In this document: positions 31,963-42,599 of the stretch, piece by piece
Layout: each line of letters begins with the position of its first letter
Numbering within the stretch: position 1 is the first letter of the stretch
Source: Marsupella aquatica
Lineage: Eukaryota > Marchantiophyta
DNA length: 64,000 nt
Direction of reading: 5' to 3'
NCBI GenBank assembly: GCA_973895155.1
Contig: OZ316898.1
Span: forward strand, 15,872,001-15,936,000
Position numbers and translations under genes: made by a program
The notes under the pieces: generated by a model
The model's database searches: none
What the model was told of the DNA's origin: nothing
What the model saw: only the letters and a program-made list of their open reading frames with translations

Positions 31963-34311
31963 GTGTTGTGGAGGGTAACTCACGGGTAGCACACAACCCA
32001 AGCAAAGATATTGCTATCTCTACCAGTTCGTTCCCATGGAAGAACTTAGGGTGGGACCGCAAGCGAAAGACGGATGAACAAACCTTTTAGAAACCAAACA
32101 AAACCCCACCTCTATCTTCCAAGAGGCTGGAGAGTTTTCTCCACTTCAAAACAATAGACTACAACGACAAAACAACAAGACCTAACTCTCCACAAGGACC
32201 CCCCCTCATGAGAGTGCCAAATTTACTAAAATTCTTTACACAAGGTGGCCAGGGAAAACCTGTAAGAAATCACCCTGCTAAAAGCTCACTGGAACAAACC
32301 ATGTTGCTGGGGTCACATCAGCTCCTCCTACCATCAATTGGTTTAATTGCAGAACGAAACTAGGGGCTGAGCCCATTGGTCTTGACTGCAACCCAATCTG
32401 CACCGACAGCCCTTGACCAAATCAATACTTCTTGTCACCTCCCAGCTCTGAAGATTCAGATTGTCACTCATGGGGGTATCTACTAACTCCAGCCAACAAA
32501 ACAGCCAAATCAAGATAGCAAAACACACATGGTGAGAAGGTTGCACTTTCAGATGTACTAAAGTACTCCAAACACAATGACCAAGGAGAACCTATAATCG
32601 CTTTGCCAAAAGTCCACATCTAGAAACACCAAACAGAAGGAATTGCCAATACGCTGCCAAGGTAAATTGCCTAAACCAAGGCAAACCTGAAATCATAACA
32701 TAATATTCTCTCCTCACTGAACCTCCAGAAATCAACCAGATTGGGTACAAGGTAACATCCAAGTACTCAATCCCTCTAAAGCTTAGTTCTCATGTCAACT
32801 ATAGAATTGGAGTCATAGCAAAGAATGATGCAAGAAAAAGAGATTTTATGTAACATCATAAATTTTCCTGGTACAAATGGAACCTCTGTCCAGGGTCCTT
32901 CTCCTCACTTCCCTACAACTATCAAACTTTGGGATCATATGCTTATTGATCTTAGTTTCCACCCCATGTGGGTGAAGTTTCCATTAAACAACCAGGCATC
33001 TGTCCCTCAACACAAGAAACTACAATCCTTAAATACTTTTCAGCCACTTCAATTCACTCAAATCCAAACCTCACCATGGGCTGAGTGCTTCCCTCTCTTA
33101 CTAGCTCCTAATCAAGCTCCTACTCCAATTCAATCCTGGTCCACGTGCTTCAAATCATAGGATCGAATTTCGCGTAGAAAAATTGGAAGCTGTAGATCCC
33201 CCTCCGGCATCTGATTTTTCTCTCACCAACCAGACCTTGGTTGGTGCTCATAATTTTCCAGAAGGTGTGTCTACTTCCTTTCTACCTCCACAAAAAATAT
33301 CAGCCAATTTGGTCAAGCGAATGTGGCTCCAAAAAATATTTGGTGTCGCTAATTTTTCCTACCACGAGTTTTCCGCGATTTTGGCTTCGACAACTTGTGA
33401 TTCGACATTATCTCTCCAATTCAACTTGTCTTTCTAGGCCACAATTGCTTCACTTCATTTCTTGCAATTGATGACCACCTAATCCACCATATCTCATCAA
33501 TCAATTGTTGATGGAGTCTTCACTTCTACCTAACTCCATGCCTCAATCAGTCTGATCACCAACTAAGTATTTTCCTATTTCTTTCTTTACTCCTTTGATT
33601 CCTCGATCTACCTTTTCTTTCCTCTTCTTTTGACTACCCTCATCTACATGAGAGTACCATCTTTTCACTTAGGAGTACCCCTCTTTTCACTCAGGAGTAC
33701 CCCCTTGGTTAACTCGCAACAAAATGGCCAAATGGCTTAGCGGCCTAGCGGTTTCGTGGCAAAACTACTAGATGCCTATTCCTTGCAATTTTTAAAAATC
33801 TAACCTGAACTCCGTTTATGCTAAAATATTGCCAGTGCGTTTCTCTACCTATAATCTATTATCTGAAACTCAAACTTTTTGAACTAATCTAAGTCTACCA
33901 ATAAAATACTTAAAGATGCTAATTTAGTATAAAGTTGTAAAAACAGAAAACTATTCTAAGTGTCAAAGAACCAAAGTGTTAATATGCGAAACAAAAATGA
34001 CCCTAACTTCCTAACGACATGTCCGTTTTGTCTGATATTTTCTTGGGTATATTTCTCTATCTAAAATCTATCTACTCATCAAAATTTCAGAGTTTTTCAT
34101 CACCTACAAAGATTTGATTAAAATATCACAAAAAGCTACTCTACCTTAAAACTATCACTATTAACCTCTCACTTAATCTTCTAGGTTCAAAGTTGACCAA
34201 GGCCTAAAGCCTTCAACTACACTGAAATTACATAGAAAAAGATAACTATAAATCTTAATAAGCTCAAAAATTAACTAACAGCCCTGTGTGACACCTTTAA
34301 GGGGGCGCACA
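31963..34311. mobile_element. 2.35-kb insertion with 5-bp target duplication
   Basis: Repeat A is split here. The left flank ends ...GCCTCCCC, the right flank resumes TCCCCAATGCAAGCTCCC, and copy 1 reads GCCTCCCCAACGCAAGCTCC unbroken. The 5-bp duplication TCCCC (31958-31962, 34312-34316) suggests an LTR-type integrase. The insert begins GTGTTGTGGAGGG and ends GGGCGCACA, so TG...CA ends are possible. No coding sequence longer than about 110 residues and no internal LTR pair were seen. It could be a solo LTR or a non-autonomous element. Confidence 0.6.
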
Positions 34312-34490
34312 TCCCCAATGCAAGCTCCCTTGGGAGACTGAACGCGGCTTGGCTGCTATTTTGGCAGGATTTGGTAAGCGAGCAAGATGACACCCGCAAA
34401 CCTTGAGAACCTATGGCGCGCACCCCCAGACCCAGTTGAGCTCAAGAGGATGTAGCCCTCCTTGAGAGCTTTCCAACACACCCAAGAAGT
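34312..34490. repeat. repeat A, copy 2, right part
   Basis: Matches 27893-28065 up to AAGAAGT, where the sequence switches to GGGTATCAACACCGTGCC. This switch is taken as the left boundary of the second composite element. Confidence 0.7.
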
Positions 34491-34728
34491 GGGTATCAAC
34501 ACCGTGCCAGGAAACAGGAAAATCCAAACAGGAAATAGCAAAAAGGAAATAGGAAAATAATTCAACCAAAATGTCAACAATATATCCCAAAATAACATGT
34601 GCAAAGAGAATATTCCATGAATAACCCGGCTAGTCAATGGGTAAAAACTCTCGAAATCCAAAGCAATGTTCACTTTTAATCATCCAGGGTTCCAAACATA
34701 GCGATCGACTCAAACGTGAAAACATCAT

Positions 34729-36260
34729 AGTGCCAGGCGCTACCCAAAACTGAATACCGTAATGAAACACAACCATGAAACATCATAGCGCCAGGTGCTA
34801 CCCAAAAATGAAAAACATAATGATACTAGTTAACAAAACTCAAGCCAAAATGATTTTTACTAAAGCGAAAACATTGTGTATACACGCTTCTACTAATGAA
34901 GCACAATACAAAATTCCAAAATGAGGAGCCTAAAGTCCACCTCCACCGATTCAAAATTATTCACCGGATCACAGATCGCATCAGCGAAACAAGTATCTTC
35001 GAGAGGCCTAAGAGTCTAACCACACAATTCTATTCAAGAATGCCGGATCAGAAAAAGACCCAAATCCGTCATTGAGCCCTACGAACTGTAGTCAACCTCA
35101 TTCTAATAGAGTAATCCTCGGTGAAATAACCCATTCACAAGCCTAACCTAACCCCAAAATGAAGCACCAAGTGCACCTCCTCCGATTCCAAACTATGAAC
35201 CGGATAAGGGTCTCCTCCATGAAATGAGTAGCGCCAGGCGCTACCTAAGACCATGACCACCATGATCCTAGGATGATCCCGGATCAAACGTAGATTCACA
35301 TTCGTCGTTGAGCCCTGCCTTCTTGCATTTTGGCTTCTGTCGAAAGCCAAATGTTCGAGTTGCAACGTACCGCGCACTAGGAAGCCTTCGCGAAGGGCGC
35401 GATGAAGACTCAGGAAGGTTTGTATCATAGAAATTGATACGACCAAGAAATTTGGCAGACTGAATTTCCACATCCCATAAGACATTCAATGAAGGATGTT
35501 TGGGAGTTGGATAATGAATTGAGAATCTCTCCTGAAATGGCCTCGAAGGAGAATCAGGAAGCCAAGGAATGTTCCGTTCACCCGGGCTCCTACCCTTGTC
35601 CCCAGGCAGCTGGAGACGATTCCTTATGTCGGAAGTCTCGGTCACACGGCTCTTGGTGTCTGCAATCGACCCGAAGTTGACCGTCTGATCAGTCTGCTGC
35701 TCCTTGACGTTGGCACTTCCCTCTGGGGCCACACAACGTTATCAACATTGACACCAAAATGCTCCATATCGTCAACTGACGGTTACTTTGATCGGGGTAC
35801 TCAACGCTTGTAGCACAAGAAACAACCTTCAAGCGCAAAGTATACTTTCCAAACCACAAGAGCACAGTGTGAACATCTGGAATGAAACTCGTCTGGAGGG
35901 CTTACTCGAATGTATGCCCCCTCAAAGGATCGTTGTTTTTGGATTCAACGGACATACAACCAAACCAACGCATGAGAATGGACCGACGGGGAATATCACC
36001 CCAACGGGTGCTAACGTTCATTTCACTTAACCGAAAAAACTTCAACTGTAATACTCATTCCGAAAGGCATATTATTGGCTAACGCCTGGCGCTATCAAAA
36101 ACAAAGTCATTTCCATATCATTTTCGTTCCTTGAAAATCCTGAAAACATGTTATTTGGTTAACACCAGGCGCTATACAAATACGAGTCACCCAGAGCATG
36201 TCCCCAAAAGAATTTGAATCCAAGTTTTGCAATAGTCTCTAGCATGAAGCTAGGCGCTAA
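34729..36260. repeat. AGCGCC/GGCGCT palindromes, left cluster of transposon 2
   Basis: Copies at 34729-34742, 34787-34800, 35230-35243, 36081-36093 and 36161-36173, plus a half-site near 36250. The core is AGCGCC-N-GGCGCT with small changes. Each is usually followed by ACCCAAAA, ACCTAAG or ATCAAAA. Confidence 0.85.
35268..35732 (-). pseudogene. unknown ORF fragment of transposon 2
   Basis: A 154-residue open frame rich in Ser, Arg and Pro (for example PWLPDSPSRPFQERFSIHYP, and LPESSSRPSRRLPSARYVA). No domain recognised. It lies downstream of the methyltransferase gene on the same strand, with palindromes on both sides, so it may be an exon of another cargo gene. Stops follow immediately. Confidence 0.3.
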
Positions 36261-36394
36261 AGTGAAATATTGAACTTTCATATTTCTCCAAGCTCACTTG
36301 TGAACACAATATACCAATTTGACTACAAATATTTGTTCATGTCTGAACATTTTTATACGATGGAAATTATACAAATGGGGTTCTCATAACTGAT

Positions 36395-36669
36395 CTACTC
36401 AGATGACTCTGTCTCACTACTATCGGATCTATCGGTTGACTCCGCCTCATCATCCACAAACTCACTCCGGCACATGTCATCCACAAATTTGTTCACCAAA
36501 AACTTCCTATCAGAACCTCTTCTAAGTCTCAGACCTTTTGTTTCCCAAGATAATGTCCGATACCTCTCTACTTTTCTGGCGGCTTTCTCAGCATAGGATG
36601 GGAGAATAAATGGTTTTTCTGGTGTAATCTCCATAGCTTCAGCGATCGTTTTCCGTATTCCACTCCGAC
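36395..36669 (-). pseudogene. ParB/methyltransferase gene 2, last exon
   Basis: An acceptor (ACTTTCAG|GTCGG) opens the exon at 36669. With one nucleotide from the previous exon it reads R-RSGIRKTIAEAMEITPEK, then a basic middle and an acidic tail (TDRSDSSETESSE) ending in a stop. It follows a GTAAGCTCAC donor at 36751-36755. It is probably the C-terminal, non-catalytic tail of the protein. Confidence 0.6.
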
Positions 36670-36755
36670 CTGAAAGTTTCATCCATATTAAAACAAACAC
36701 TAAGTTCACCAAAAATATATTGCTGAAAACAGTCGTATATTTGGAGTGAGCTTAC

Positions 36756-37361
36756 GAGCATTACTCAGAAGACTCCTCATCCTCGGAATCATATTTTGAT
36801 CCTGAGGGATTTGTTTTCTCTGACTGCCTCATCGTCTCCTAGATTGACAACTAGAATCTCTTCCTCATCAGATTCCCCAGCAACATCCGGCTCGCTCTCT
36901 TCGGAATCAAAGTTCAAAATTGATCGTACTCTGTCCAAATTCTCTTTCCCTTTCCTTGACAATCTCTTCTCTGGAGTCAGAGTTGACTTTGGCTCCAAAA
37001 GGTCAGCTAAGGTACACTTTGAAGCCGTGACAAACTCTGTTCGCCCTTCCACCCCAACAACAAATCTACCACAATAGTCTCCCGCCACGAATGAACTTCC
37101 TGAGCAACAGGTCTAGTCGATCACAATATCCCCTGGACAGGAGATGATCTCTATAACAGACTGCATAAAACCAATTGTGAGCCGCCCGTTTCCACAAGCC
37201 ACAAATTCTGGCATTGGATCCGACTTTAAAGATGGAAGTCCTATCAGATTTATAAAATTTGAAGGATCTTCGGAAGGAGATAATGGACGGAACTTGGGAT
37301 CTTTTGGTATTGTTGATTTTCTCAAAACCCGACCGAATATATCCAACCGCAGCGTGAAGAT
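36756..37361 (-). pseudogene. ParB/methyltransferase gene 2, methyltransferase exon
   Basis: The exon opens after TTTTGTAG at 37361 (IFTLRLDIFGRVLRKSTIPK, phase 0). It carries VIEIISCPGDIVID, an in-frame TAG at about 37107-37109, then TCCSGSSFVAGDYCGRFVVG and VEGRTEF. This matches motif I and the following strand of N4/N6 methyltransferases (S.PGD.VLD..CGSG......GR...GvE) better than the transposon 1 copy does. An acidic stretch follows (FDSEESEPDVAGESDEEE), and a frameshift near 36800 is needed to reach the donor at 36755. The TAG sits right in motif I, so this copy cannot be active as read. Confidence 0.75.
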
Positions 37362-37409
37362 CTACAAAACAATAGAATAGTAAGGTCATGAAACAAAAAG
37401 ACGTAGATT

Positions 37410-37461
37410 AGCGCCTAGCGCTGGCCAAAATGAACGATATGCAAGATTAGCGCCTGGCGCT
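37410..37461. repeat. two AGCGCC palindromes within an intron of gene 2
   Basis: AGCGCCTAGCGCT at 37410-37422 and AGCGCCTGGCGCT at 37449-37461, each preceded by GATT and followed by GGCCAAAATG. They lie in the intron between the 37361 acceptor and the CAG|GTAATT donor at 37486-37487. Confidence 0.9.
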
Positions 37462-37486
37462 GGCCAAAATGGATGTCATTAATTAC

Positions 37487-37961
37487 CTGAGTGTCAGACT
37501 TAGGTTTGTACATAGGAAACCCCATGACAACTGTATACGATGCAATACAGTCAAACTTTGCGACTGTTGGCATGCAGATATCACTTCCAAAATCTGGTCA
37601 TATTCTCCAGTGTGAAGAATAGCCAGAAGTCCGTCGTCCGATAGGAAAGGGTCCATTGCGCTAAAGAAAGCCCCAGGGAGAGAGTGGTCTTGAACATTCC
37701 ATTTCGGGACTTTCTTGTCAAAAAGTGATGGCCTCAGTCTGGTAGGCAAATATAGAAATCCAGCATCGACACCAAATGCCCTAACTTTTCCACCTCTAAT
37801 AACCCCCTTCGACCGAGAACCCGACTTCACAAGATTCTTTCCCCAGGCCTCTACCTGAGAAACCCAAGATGGCTTCTCTTCCCTCTGAAACACACTATCG
37901 TAGAACTCTGCCAAGGTAGACTCCACAAATGTGTGCCTGGTTTTATTCCCCTTGAAGTCCC
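37487..37961 (-). pseudogene. ParB/methyltransferase gene 2, exon 3, second half
   Basis: Continues from the 51469-51716 segment across the gypsy insertion. At the duplicated GTCCC the frame joins as QRNVGD-FKGNKTRHTF with no loss of phase. It encodes VESTLAEFYDSVFQREEKPS, then GVDAGFLYLPTRL and DPFLSDDGLLAILHTGEYDQ, which resembles the strands between motif IV and the target region of a methyltransferase. GVDAGF stands where DPPY would be expected. It ends at a CAG|GTAATT donor, phase 0. Confidence 0.7.
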
Positions 37962-39287
37962 TGTCGTATAGTGCTAAGTATCAAAAGTGACTTTTCTCAC
38001 CTAAAACCAGGGTTTCGATCCCTTTAAGAACAAATTTCAGAATGAATTGTATAACTTTTATCACTCTGAGTGATTTAGAGTCCTGAGCTCTATGCTGACT
38101 TCACTTTTCAACGAAAAAAATAAATAAACAAACAACCAAGTAACTGAACTTCTGATTTATGAATCAAAGAAGAAATGAGTAAGGATTTAGAGACTACAAG
38201 CTGCTACTGCCACTCCTTCAGAAAGGATTTGGACTCAGTATAGACATGAAATCTGTCTCATAATTCATCAATCTCACGCTTCAAAACACAAAGATTAATG
38301 ATAATGGAATTCTCAATCTGATAAACTAGAAGCTTTCTGGTTGCAAATGAATGATATGATTTAAAATGCCGTCAACATGGTTTGACGTCGGCGATGCGCC
38401 ATTCAGTCAAACTCTAAACCATATTCCAGAATCAAAGCAACGGTACTGACTACTCTGAGAATCAGAATTTACTTCTCACTTATCATTAACTATTCTTGAA
38501 TTGGCTAGCGAATCCTGACTCTGCAAGCAAGCCTAGCAGTGAATTCAATACGAGTTTCAGAAATCTGTAACTGAATTCAATCACCATAGGAATCTCTTGA
38601 ATTCAATCTCAACTTCAATCAATACAGCTTTACTTTCATACAAAACACTCATAGCATGCCTTGTTACAATGGAAGGAGGAGGAAACTATTCAGAAGACTC
38701 AATTCTGAATACAGTATTAGGTCTATTTCTCTCTACTTCAAATGAGCACTCTACTCTGTCTTATAAATGCTGGAATCCAAAAATGGAGGAGGCAAGAACA
38801 GTCGTGCCTTTCCAAGCTTAAAACTACACCAGGGAGAAGTACAGCATAAGTACTTCCAGGGTGGCAAAATACTACTCTACTAGTAATCTACTTCAAAAAC
38901 TAAGTCTAAGTGTCGAGCGGACGTTGTTAGAAGCGTCGTGAGTAGAAGCGGACGCTGCTGAAAGCGTCTTAAGTAAAACCAACGGACGCTGCTCACAGCG
39001 TCGTGTGTTGAAGCGGACGCTTTCCAGAGCGTCGGTCGAAATCCTCATAGAGTCTTGGTGGCAGTCGGGCGCTGCTGAAAGCGTCATGAGTAAAAGAAAC
39101 GGACGCTTGTCACAACGTCGGGCAAAGTACACTAGGAATTGTCAGGAAAGCCGGAGATGTCAAATATTTCTATAAGTGTCCAGAACAAGTAAATGTTGGC
39201 CGGAGGCGTCTAAAGTGTAAGTAAATCTTGAGATATGCTAAAAATAAACAAGTTTCCAGAAAAAATTGCAGGAACACCCATACCACA
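37962..39287 (-). repeat. gypsy 3' LTR with GACGCT hairpins
   Basis: 1326 bp, near-identical to 50113-51468. The hairpin block at 38915-39125 carries several GGACGCTGCTCACAGCGTC-type inverted repeats. It has one unit fewer than the 5' LTR; the missing 30 bases begin AATACTAGGG. A handful of single-base differences exist. Confidence 0.95.
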
Positions 39288-39364
39288 TAGCCCTCCACTT
39301 AAATTTTGCCGTGTCCCCACAAGACATGACCGAATTGAATCAGAAGCAAGTGACATGTTCTTCA

Positions 39365-39841
39365 TTAATAATCTTCTGGCTTAATAATCCAAGTAGTGTT
39401 CAAAATCATTGACGGGAGTTGGGAGATATCCGGATCCAGAATATAAAAATCGAGGTCATGGAATTCTTCTCCGATCTGTATTGGGATTCCTTTAACTCTC
39501 CCCCAAAGATTAATGATTCGTCCATCGATTGATATCTGAGCAGATATGGGTTGTACTTCTTGATGAACAAATTGCTGGCACAGTCTATGGGAGAGGAAAT
39601 TAATTCGAGAGCCTGGATCAATAACAAAGTGTTGAATAGCATGTCCTCCCAGCTTGATCTTGCCTTCAAAGGAATGTTGGAAAGCACGGGGTAAAGAACT
39701 CCAACAATCCATAGTAGCTTTGATGTTCCACATGAGCAGATAAATATTAATTCGAAGGAGAAAGAAGGAAACAAATGCAGGATGCTGCAAAAGTAACGGC
39801 TTATATACATATAAATGACAACACCGTTTGATATCTCTCAT
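39365..39841 (-). CDS. gypsy accessory ORF 4: second retropepsin-like domain
   Basis: Located after the integrase and three other extra ORFs, just before the 3' LTR. Within it, AIQHFVIDPGSRINFLSHRL resembles the retropepsin active-site strand (normally ..IDSGS..NF..), followed by ISIDGRIINLWGRVKGIPIQ and LDFYILDPDISQLPSMILN, like the second strand pair and the G(R/K)PWL-type end. DPG replaces DSG. The true protease of the element is upstream at 45903-47870, so this is an additional protease-fold domain. The start is uncertain; the domain-coding part begins near ATG in KATMDC. Confidence 0.5.
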   Translation of the reverse strand: MRDIKRCCHLYVYKPLLLQHPAFVSFFLLRINIYLLMWNIKATMDCWSSLPRAFQHSFEGKIKLGGHAIQHFVIDPGSRINFLSHRLCQQFVHQEVQPISAQISIDGRIINLWGRVKGIPIQIGEEFHDLDFYILDPDISQLPSMILNTTWIIKPEDY

Positions 39842-39853
39842 AAATGGTATCCT

Positions 39854-40687
39854 TCAAATATGTGTCCTAGACAAAATACCTTGAATAATCACATCCGGAT
39901 AAGAAGGAATAATAGGTAGGAACGCTAAACACCTAAGCGACTTGAACCCTTGGGAAGTCGGTAGCATACATTGTTTTGTAATCAACTGCTCCCTTAGCTT
40001 AACAAGCTCCTTCTCATATTTAATTGGAATAGCAAACCCATCAGGACAAACCCAAACATAGTATGGATAGGGCCATGGAATTTCCGGTACAATGGGTGGA
40101 AATGGAGCTTGAGCTCGTCGAAGCATATACACCCAGCACCAAATTTTGAACTCCGAAAACTTATGTCGTCTGTCCTTATCAATGGGAGGAACCGCCTTCC
40201 CAGGTTCATATGTGCGAATCAAACTACGAATCCTCGGATGGGATGTCATTGGCAAAATCTGCTGCTGCTGCAAAATGCTCTCCATCTCCAAATGTCGAAA
40301 AGCTACCCGAAAATGTTTCTTCTCCCAACTGTGAATTGAAGCCAAGTTAGGGATAGGATTTTGAGGTGATAAATCCACTGTATGCCGAAGTCGAGGAGGT
40401 ACTCTGATAATGCGAGGGTCTTCGTCTTCTTCCCCATCACTTGGTGCTCCTATCCAACAGAAAATTACATCTGGCATAGCGGAAGGGATCACTGACTCCT
40501 TAATTGGCCGAATTGGCAATGTAACAGGAGACAAAGGAGCAGAAGGTTCTGGCTCCAGTGGTTCAAAATCTTCTCTTGCAACAGCAGCTGGTTGATCTGC
40601 AGTGGGATGCATTGGTACTAAAACAGGAAGTTCTTCTTCAAAATTATCGCTAGGTAAAGAGACTTCCTGGTTAGTTCGATCTGCCAA
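39854..40687 (-). CDS. gypsy accessory ORF 3
   Basis: About 277 residues. An acidic N-terminal half (DNFEEELPVLVPMHPTADQP and a Glu/Pro-rich run) precedes a globular C-terminal half (FSEFKIWCWVYMLRRAQAPF, PWPYPYYVWVCPDGFAIPIK). It has no recognised enzyme motif. It is part of the extra 3' region of the gypsy element, which in some plant gypsy lineages encodes env-like or gag-like proteins; I see no clear signal peptide or membrane span. Confidence 0.45.
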   Translation of the reverse strand: MADRTNQEVSLPSDNFEEELPVLVPMHPTADQPAAVAREDFEPLEPEPSAPLSPVTLPIRPIKESVIPSAMPDVIFCWIGAPSDGEEDEDPRIIRVPPRLRHTVDLSPQNPIPNLASIHSWEKKHFRVAFRHLEMESILQQQQILPMTSHPRIRSLIRTYEPGKAVPPIDKDRRHKFSEFKIWCWVYMLRRAQAPFPPIVPEIPWPYPYYVWVCPDGFAIPIKYEKELVKLREQLITKQCMLPTSQGFKSLRCLAFLPIIPSYPDVIIQGILSRTHI

Positions 40688-40768
40688 AAGTACAGGAAGG
40701 GGTAGCTCGTCTGTCCCGATAGGTGCTTCTCCCTGTTCAAAATCCTGGGAAGATGCTTCAGGAAAGAT

Positions 40769-42049
40769 CTATCGACTGTTAGCATGGCACAACCGTTTCC
40801 AAAGTTTTCGAGTATACGTCACTGAAAACTCCTCCCGAATGTGTTTACCCTTGTTTGTAGCCAACGAAACTGGTGCTGAGCTGGTTGCCGAAATGGGGGT
40901 CTCGGGTACCAATATGGGTACAGATATACCCCTATTCCCAGATACCTGATTGCGACTTGGAAAACCAGCAGAGCCTCCTTCAATCAACTCATCTTTAGGA
41001 GAAACCCATTTTACAGGTGGAAATGAAGGAGCTCCTATCTCGGCTATTGCCTCATCTAATTCTTTAGTTATATCCAAAGGAATCGATATGAATGAACCAG
41101 GTGTAGGCCAGGCAGGGGATCTTGCGACAGATTGGGGAGAAGTCATTGGATCACCTACTTCATCTATATCTACAATTGCATCCTCCGAATCAACTTTAAC
41201 CAGCTTCACAATCTCTGAGCTTAATATTGCCAAAGGTTCTACTGACTCCTGGACCAGAGGGATTTCACCTATACTTGGGCTAGAACTAAGAGAGTCGGAC
41301 GAATCATACTCCTGTAAAGCCTGCAAAGCATCACTATTTGCCTCTATGGGAACCAAAACAGGGGTGGAAGTAAATCCATCATACTCGTCCTCAGCAGTAG
41401 AATGTTGAAGAGGTTCCCCTGAAAAGCCTTCTTCATCCACCCTCACCTCATCTTCAACATTCTTCCGAGAAGCAGAATTATCCTGATCAAAATCATAAAT
41501 AGGCTCGGCAGCACAAGGTGAAGGCGAGAGTCGAGGTGACATAGAATGCTCCAACCCTGTTGGCATTGCTGAAGAAACATCTTCAGCAACTTGAGCCTTT
41601 CTTGGTCGGTGAAGAATCGGATCGTCACTCCCTTCAGCTGATGCTCTTGTCTCTTTCAATTTCCGAACTTCACCCACCAGTTCAGGTTCCTCACAGTCGA
41701 GTATTGCACATAGCTCTACCACTGTGGAATTGGCTTGGACTTCTCGTACTTCAGGCATATCATTTGCTTCACCAGTAGATGCTCTCTGATTGTTGCGATA
41801 AAAATCTTTTTCCAAGGCAAGCAGACAGTCATACTTATGGTAAATGTGAGCTAAATAAGGGGCCAAGTAGGTACACCTTATTTTCCTCGTTTTCAGCTTG
41901 CTACAATTTTTTTTGACCTGAGTATGAATTACTCGGTGCAAAACCTTCGTCCAATTGATAGATTGCGTCTGTTCTAATGAACAGATCACCGTTGCAGCGA
42001 ACGAAAGAGTGATGCGCGTCTGGCTTTCTGGGTAGAAAATTGGTGCCAA
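40769..42049 (-). CDS. gypsy accessory ORF 2
   Basis: About 426 residues. The N-terminal region (INWTKVLHRVIHTQVKKNCS, CTYLAPYLAHIYHKYDCLLA) recalls the plant-mobile-domain-like extra ORFs of Tat/Athila elements. The rest is acidic and Ser/Pro-rich (DYDSSDSLSSSPSIGEIPLV style) and probably disordered. It follows ORF 1 (42065-42451) closely and may once have been one protein with it. Function unknown. Confidence 0.45.
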   Translation of the reverse strand: MAPIFYPESQTRITLSFAATVICSLEQTQSINWTKVLHRVIHTQVKKNCSKLKTRKIRCTYLAPYLAHIYHKYDCLLALEKDFYRNNQRASTGEANDMPEVREVQANSTVVELCAILDCEEPELVGEVRKLKETRASAEGSDDPILHRPRKAQVAEDVSSAMPTGLEHSMSPRLSPSPCAAEPIYDFDQDNSASRKNVEDEVRVDEEGFSGEPLQHSTAEDEYDGFTSTPVLVPIEANSDALQALQEYDSSDSLSSSPSIGEIPLVQESVEPLAILSSEIVKLVKVDSEDAIVDIDEVGDPMTSPQSVARSPAWPTPGSFISIPLDITKELDEAIAEIGAPSFPPVKWVSPKDELIEGGSAGFPSRNQVSGNRGISVPILVPETPISATSSAPVSLATNKGKHIREEFSVTYTRKLWKRLCHANSR

Positions 42050-42064
42050 AAATCAAAATAGACG

Positions 42065-42451
42065 CTACAGAGAATTATCTAAGCAGTCCGCCGCTAGCAA
42101 TCCATTCCGCCTCTTGAAAGATCCTGGAGCAAAGAAGGATTCTACATAAACCCGAGGCTCACAATCAACCTTCTGTAAATCCTCGCCCTCCATCGGCGTC
42201 GAATAGACCTCTGCTATGAGCGCTTCAGTCCAAACACTGGGATGCGAGCGCACACCAATCCTTTCTTCAGCATCCCAGACACCTTGATCGATAAGGCTGA
42301 ATTCGCAAATCTTCCAAGGAAGTTGAAGCAGCTTCTTCAAGCCCATTTTTGCCAGAGCCGTCCTCAACTGCCGCCTATGCACTGCATTCGATGGAATGTC
42401 TACGAGTATTGGTCTCATCGTCAGCTCAGTCTCCGCCATCGCGTGACTCAT
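42065..42451 (-). CDS. gypsy accessory ORF 1
   Basis: 128 residues starting MSHAMAETELTMRPILVDIP, with QLRTALAKMGLKKLLQLPWK and EALIAEVYSTPMEGEDLQ. This is like the start of the extra ORF (plant mobile domain-like) downstream of integrase in Athila/Tat elements. A stop precedes ORF 2 by only 15 bases. Confidence 0.45.
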   Translation of the reverse strand: MSHAMAETELTMRPILVDIPSNAVHRRQLRTALAKMGLKKLLQLPWKICEFSLIDQGVWDAEERIGVRSHPSVWTEALIAEVYSTPMEGEDLQKVDCEPRVYVESFFAPGSFKRRNGLLAADCLDNSL

Positions 42452-42599
42452 TAGCTCTGTAAGCTCAGTGAGAATCGTGTTCCATAGTGAACTAGATCGA
42501 AGCGCGACTGCTTACTCCTCAGCGTCCCATTGAGCTGTTGCAATCCGCCGTCGTACAAGACGCCTAGTCATCGGCTCATAGCGTCTCATGCAACTGAAC

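Noticed and set aside
34491-34520. TIR of transposon 2 resembling that of transposon 1
   Set aside because: Only TATCAAC is shared, and no inverted partner is visible in the window.
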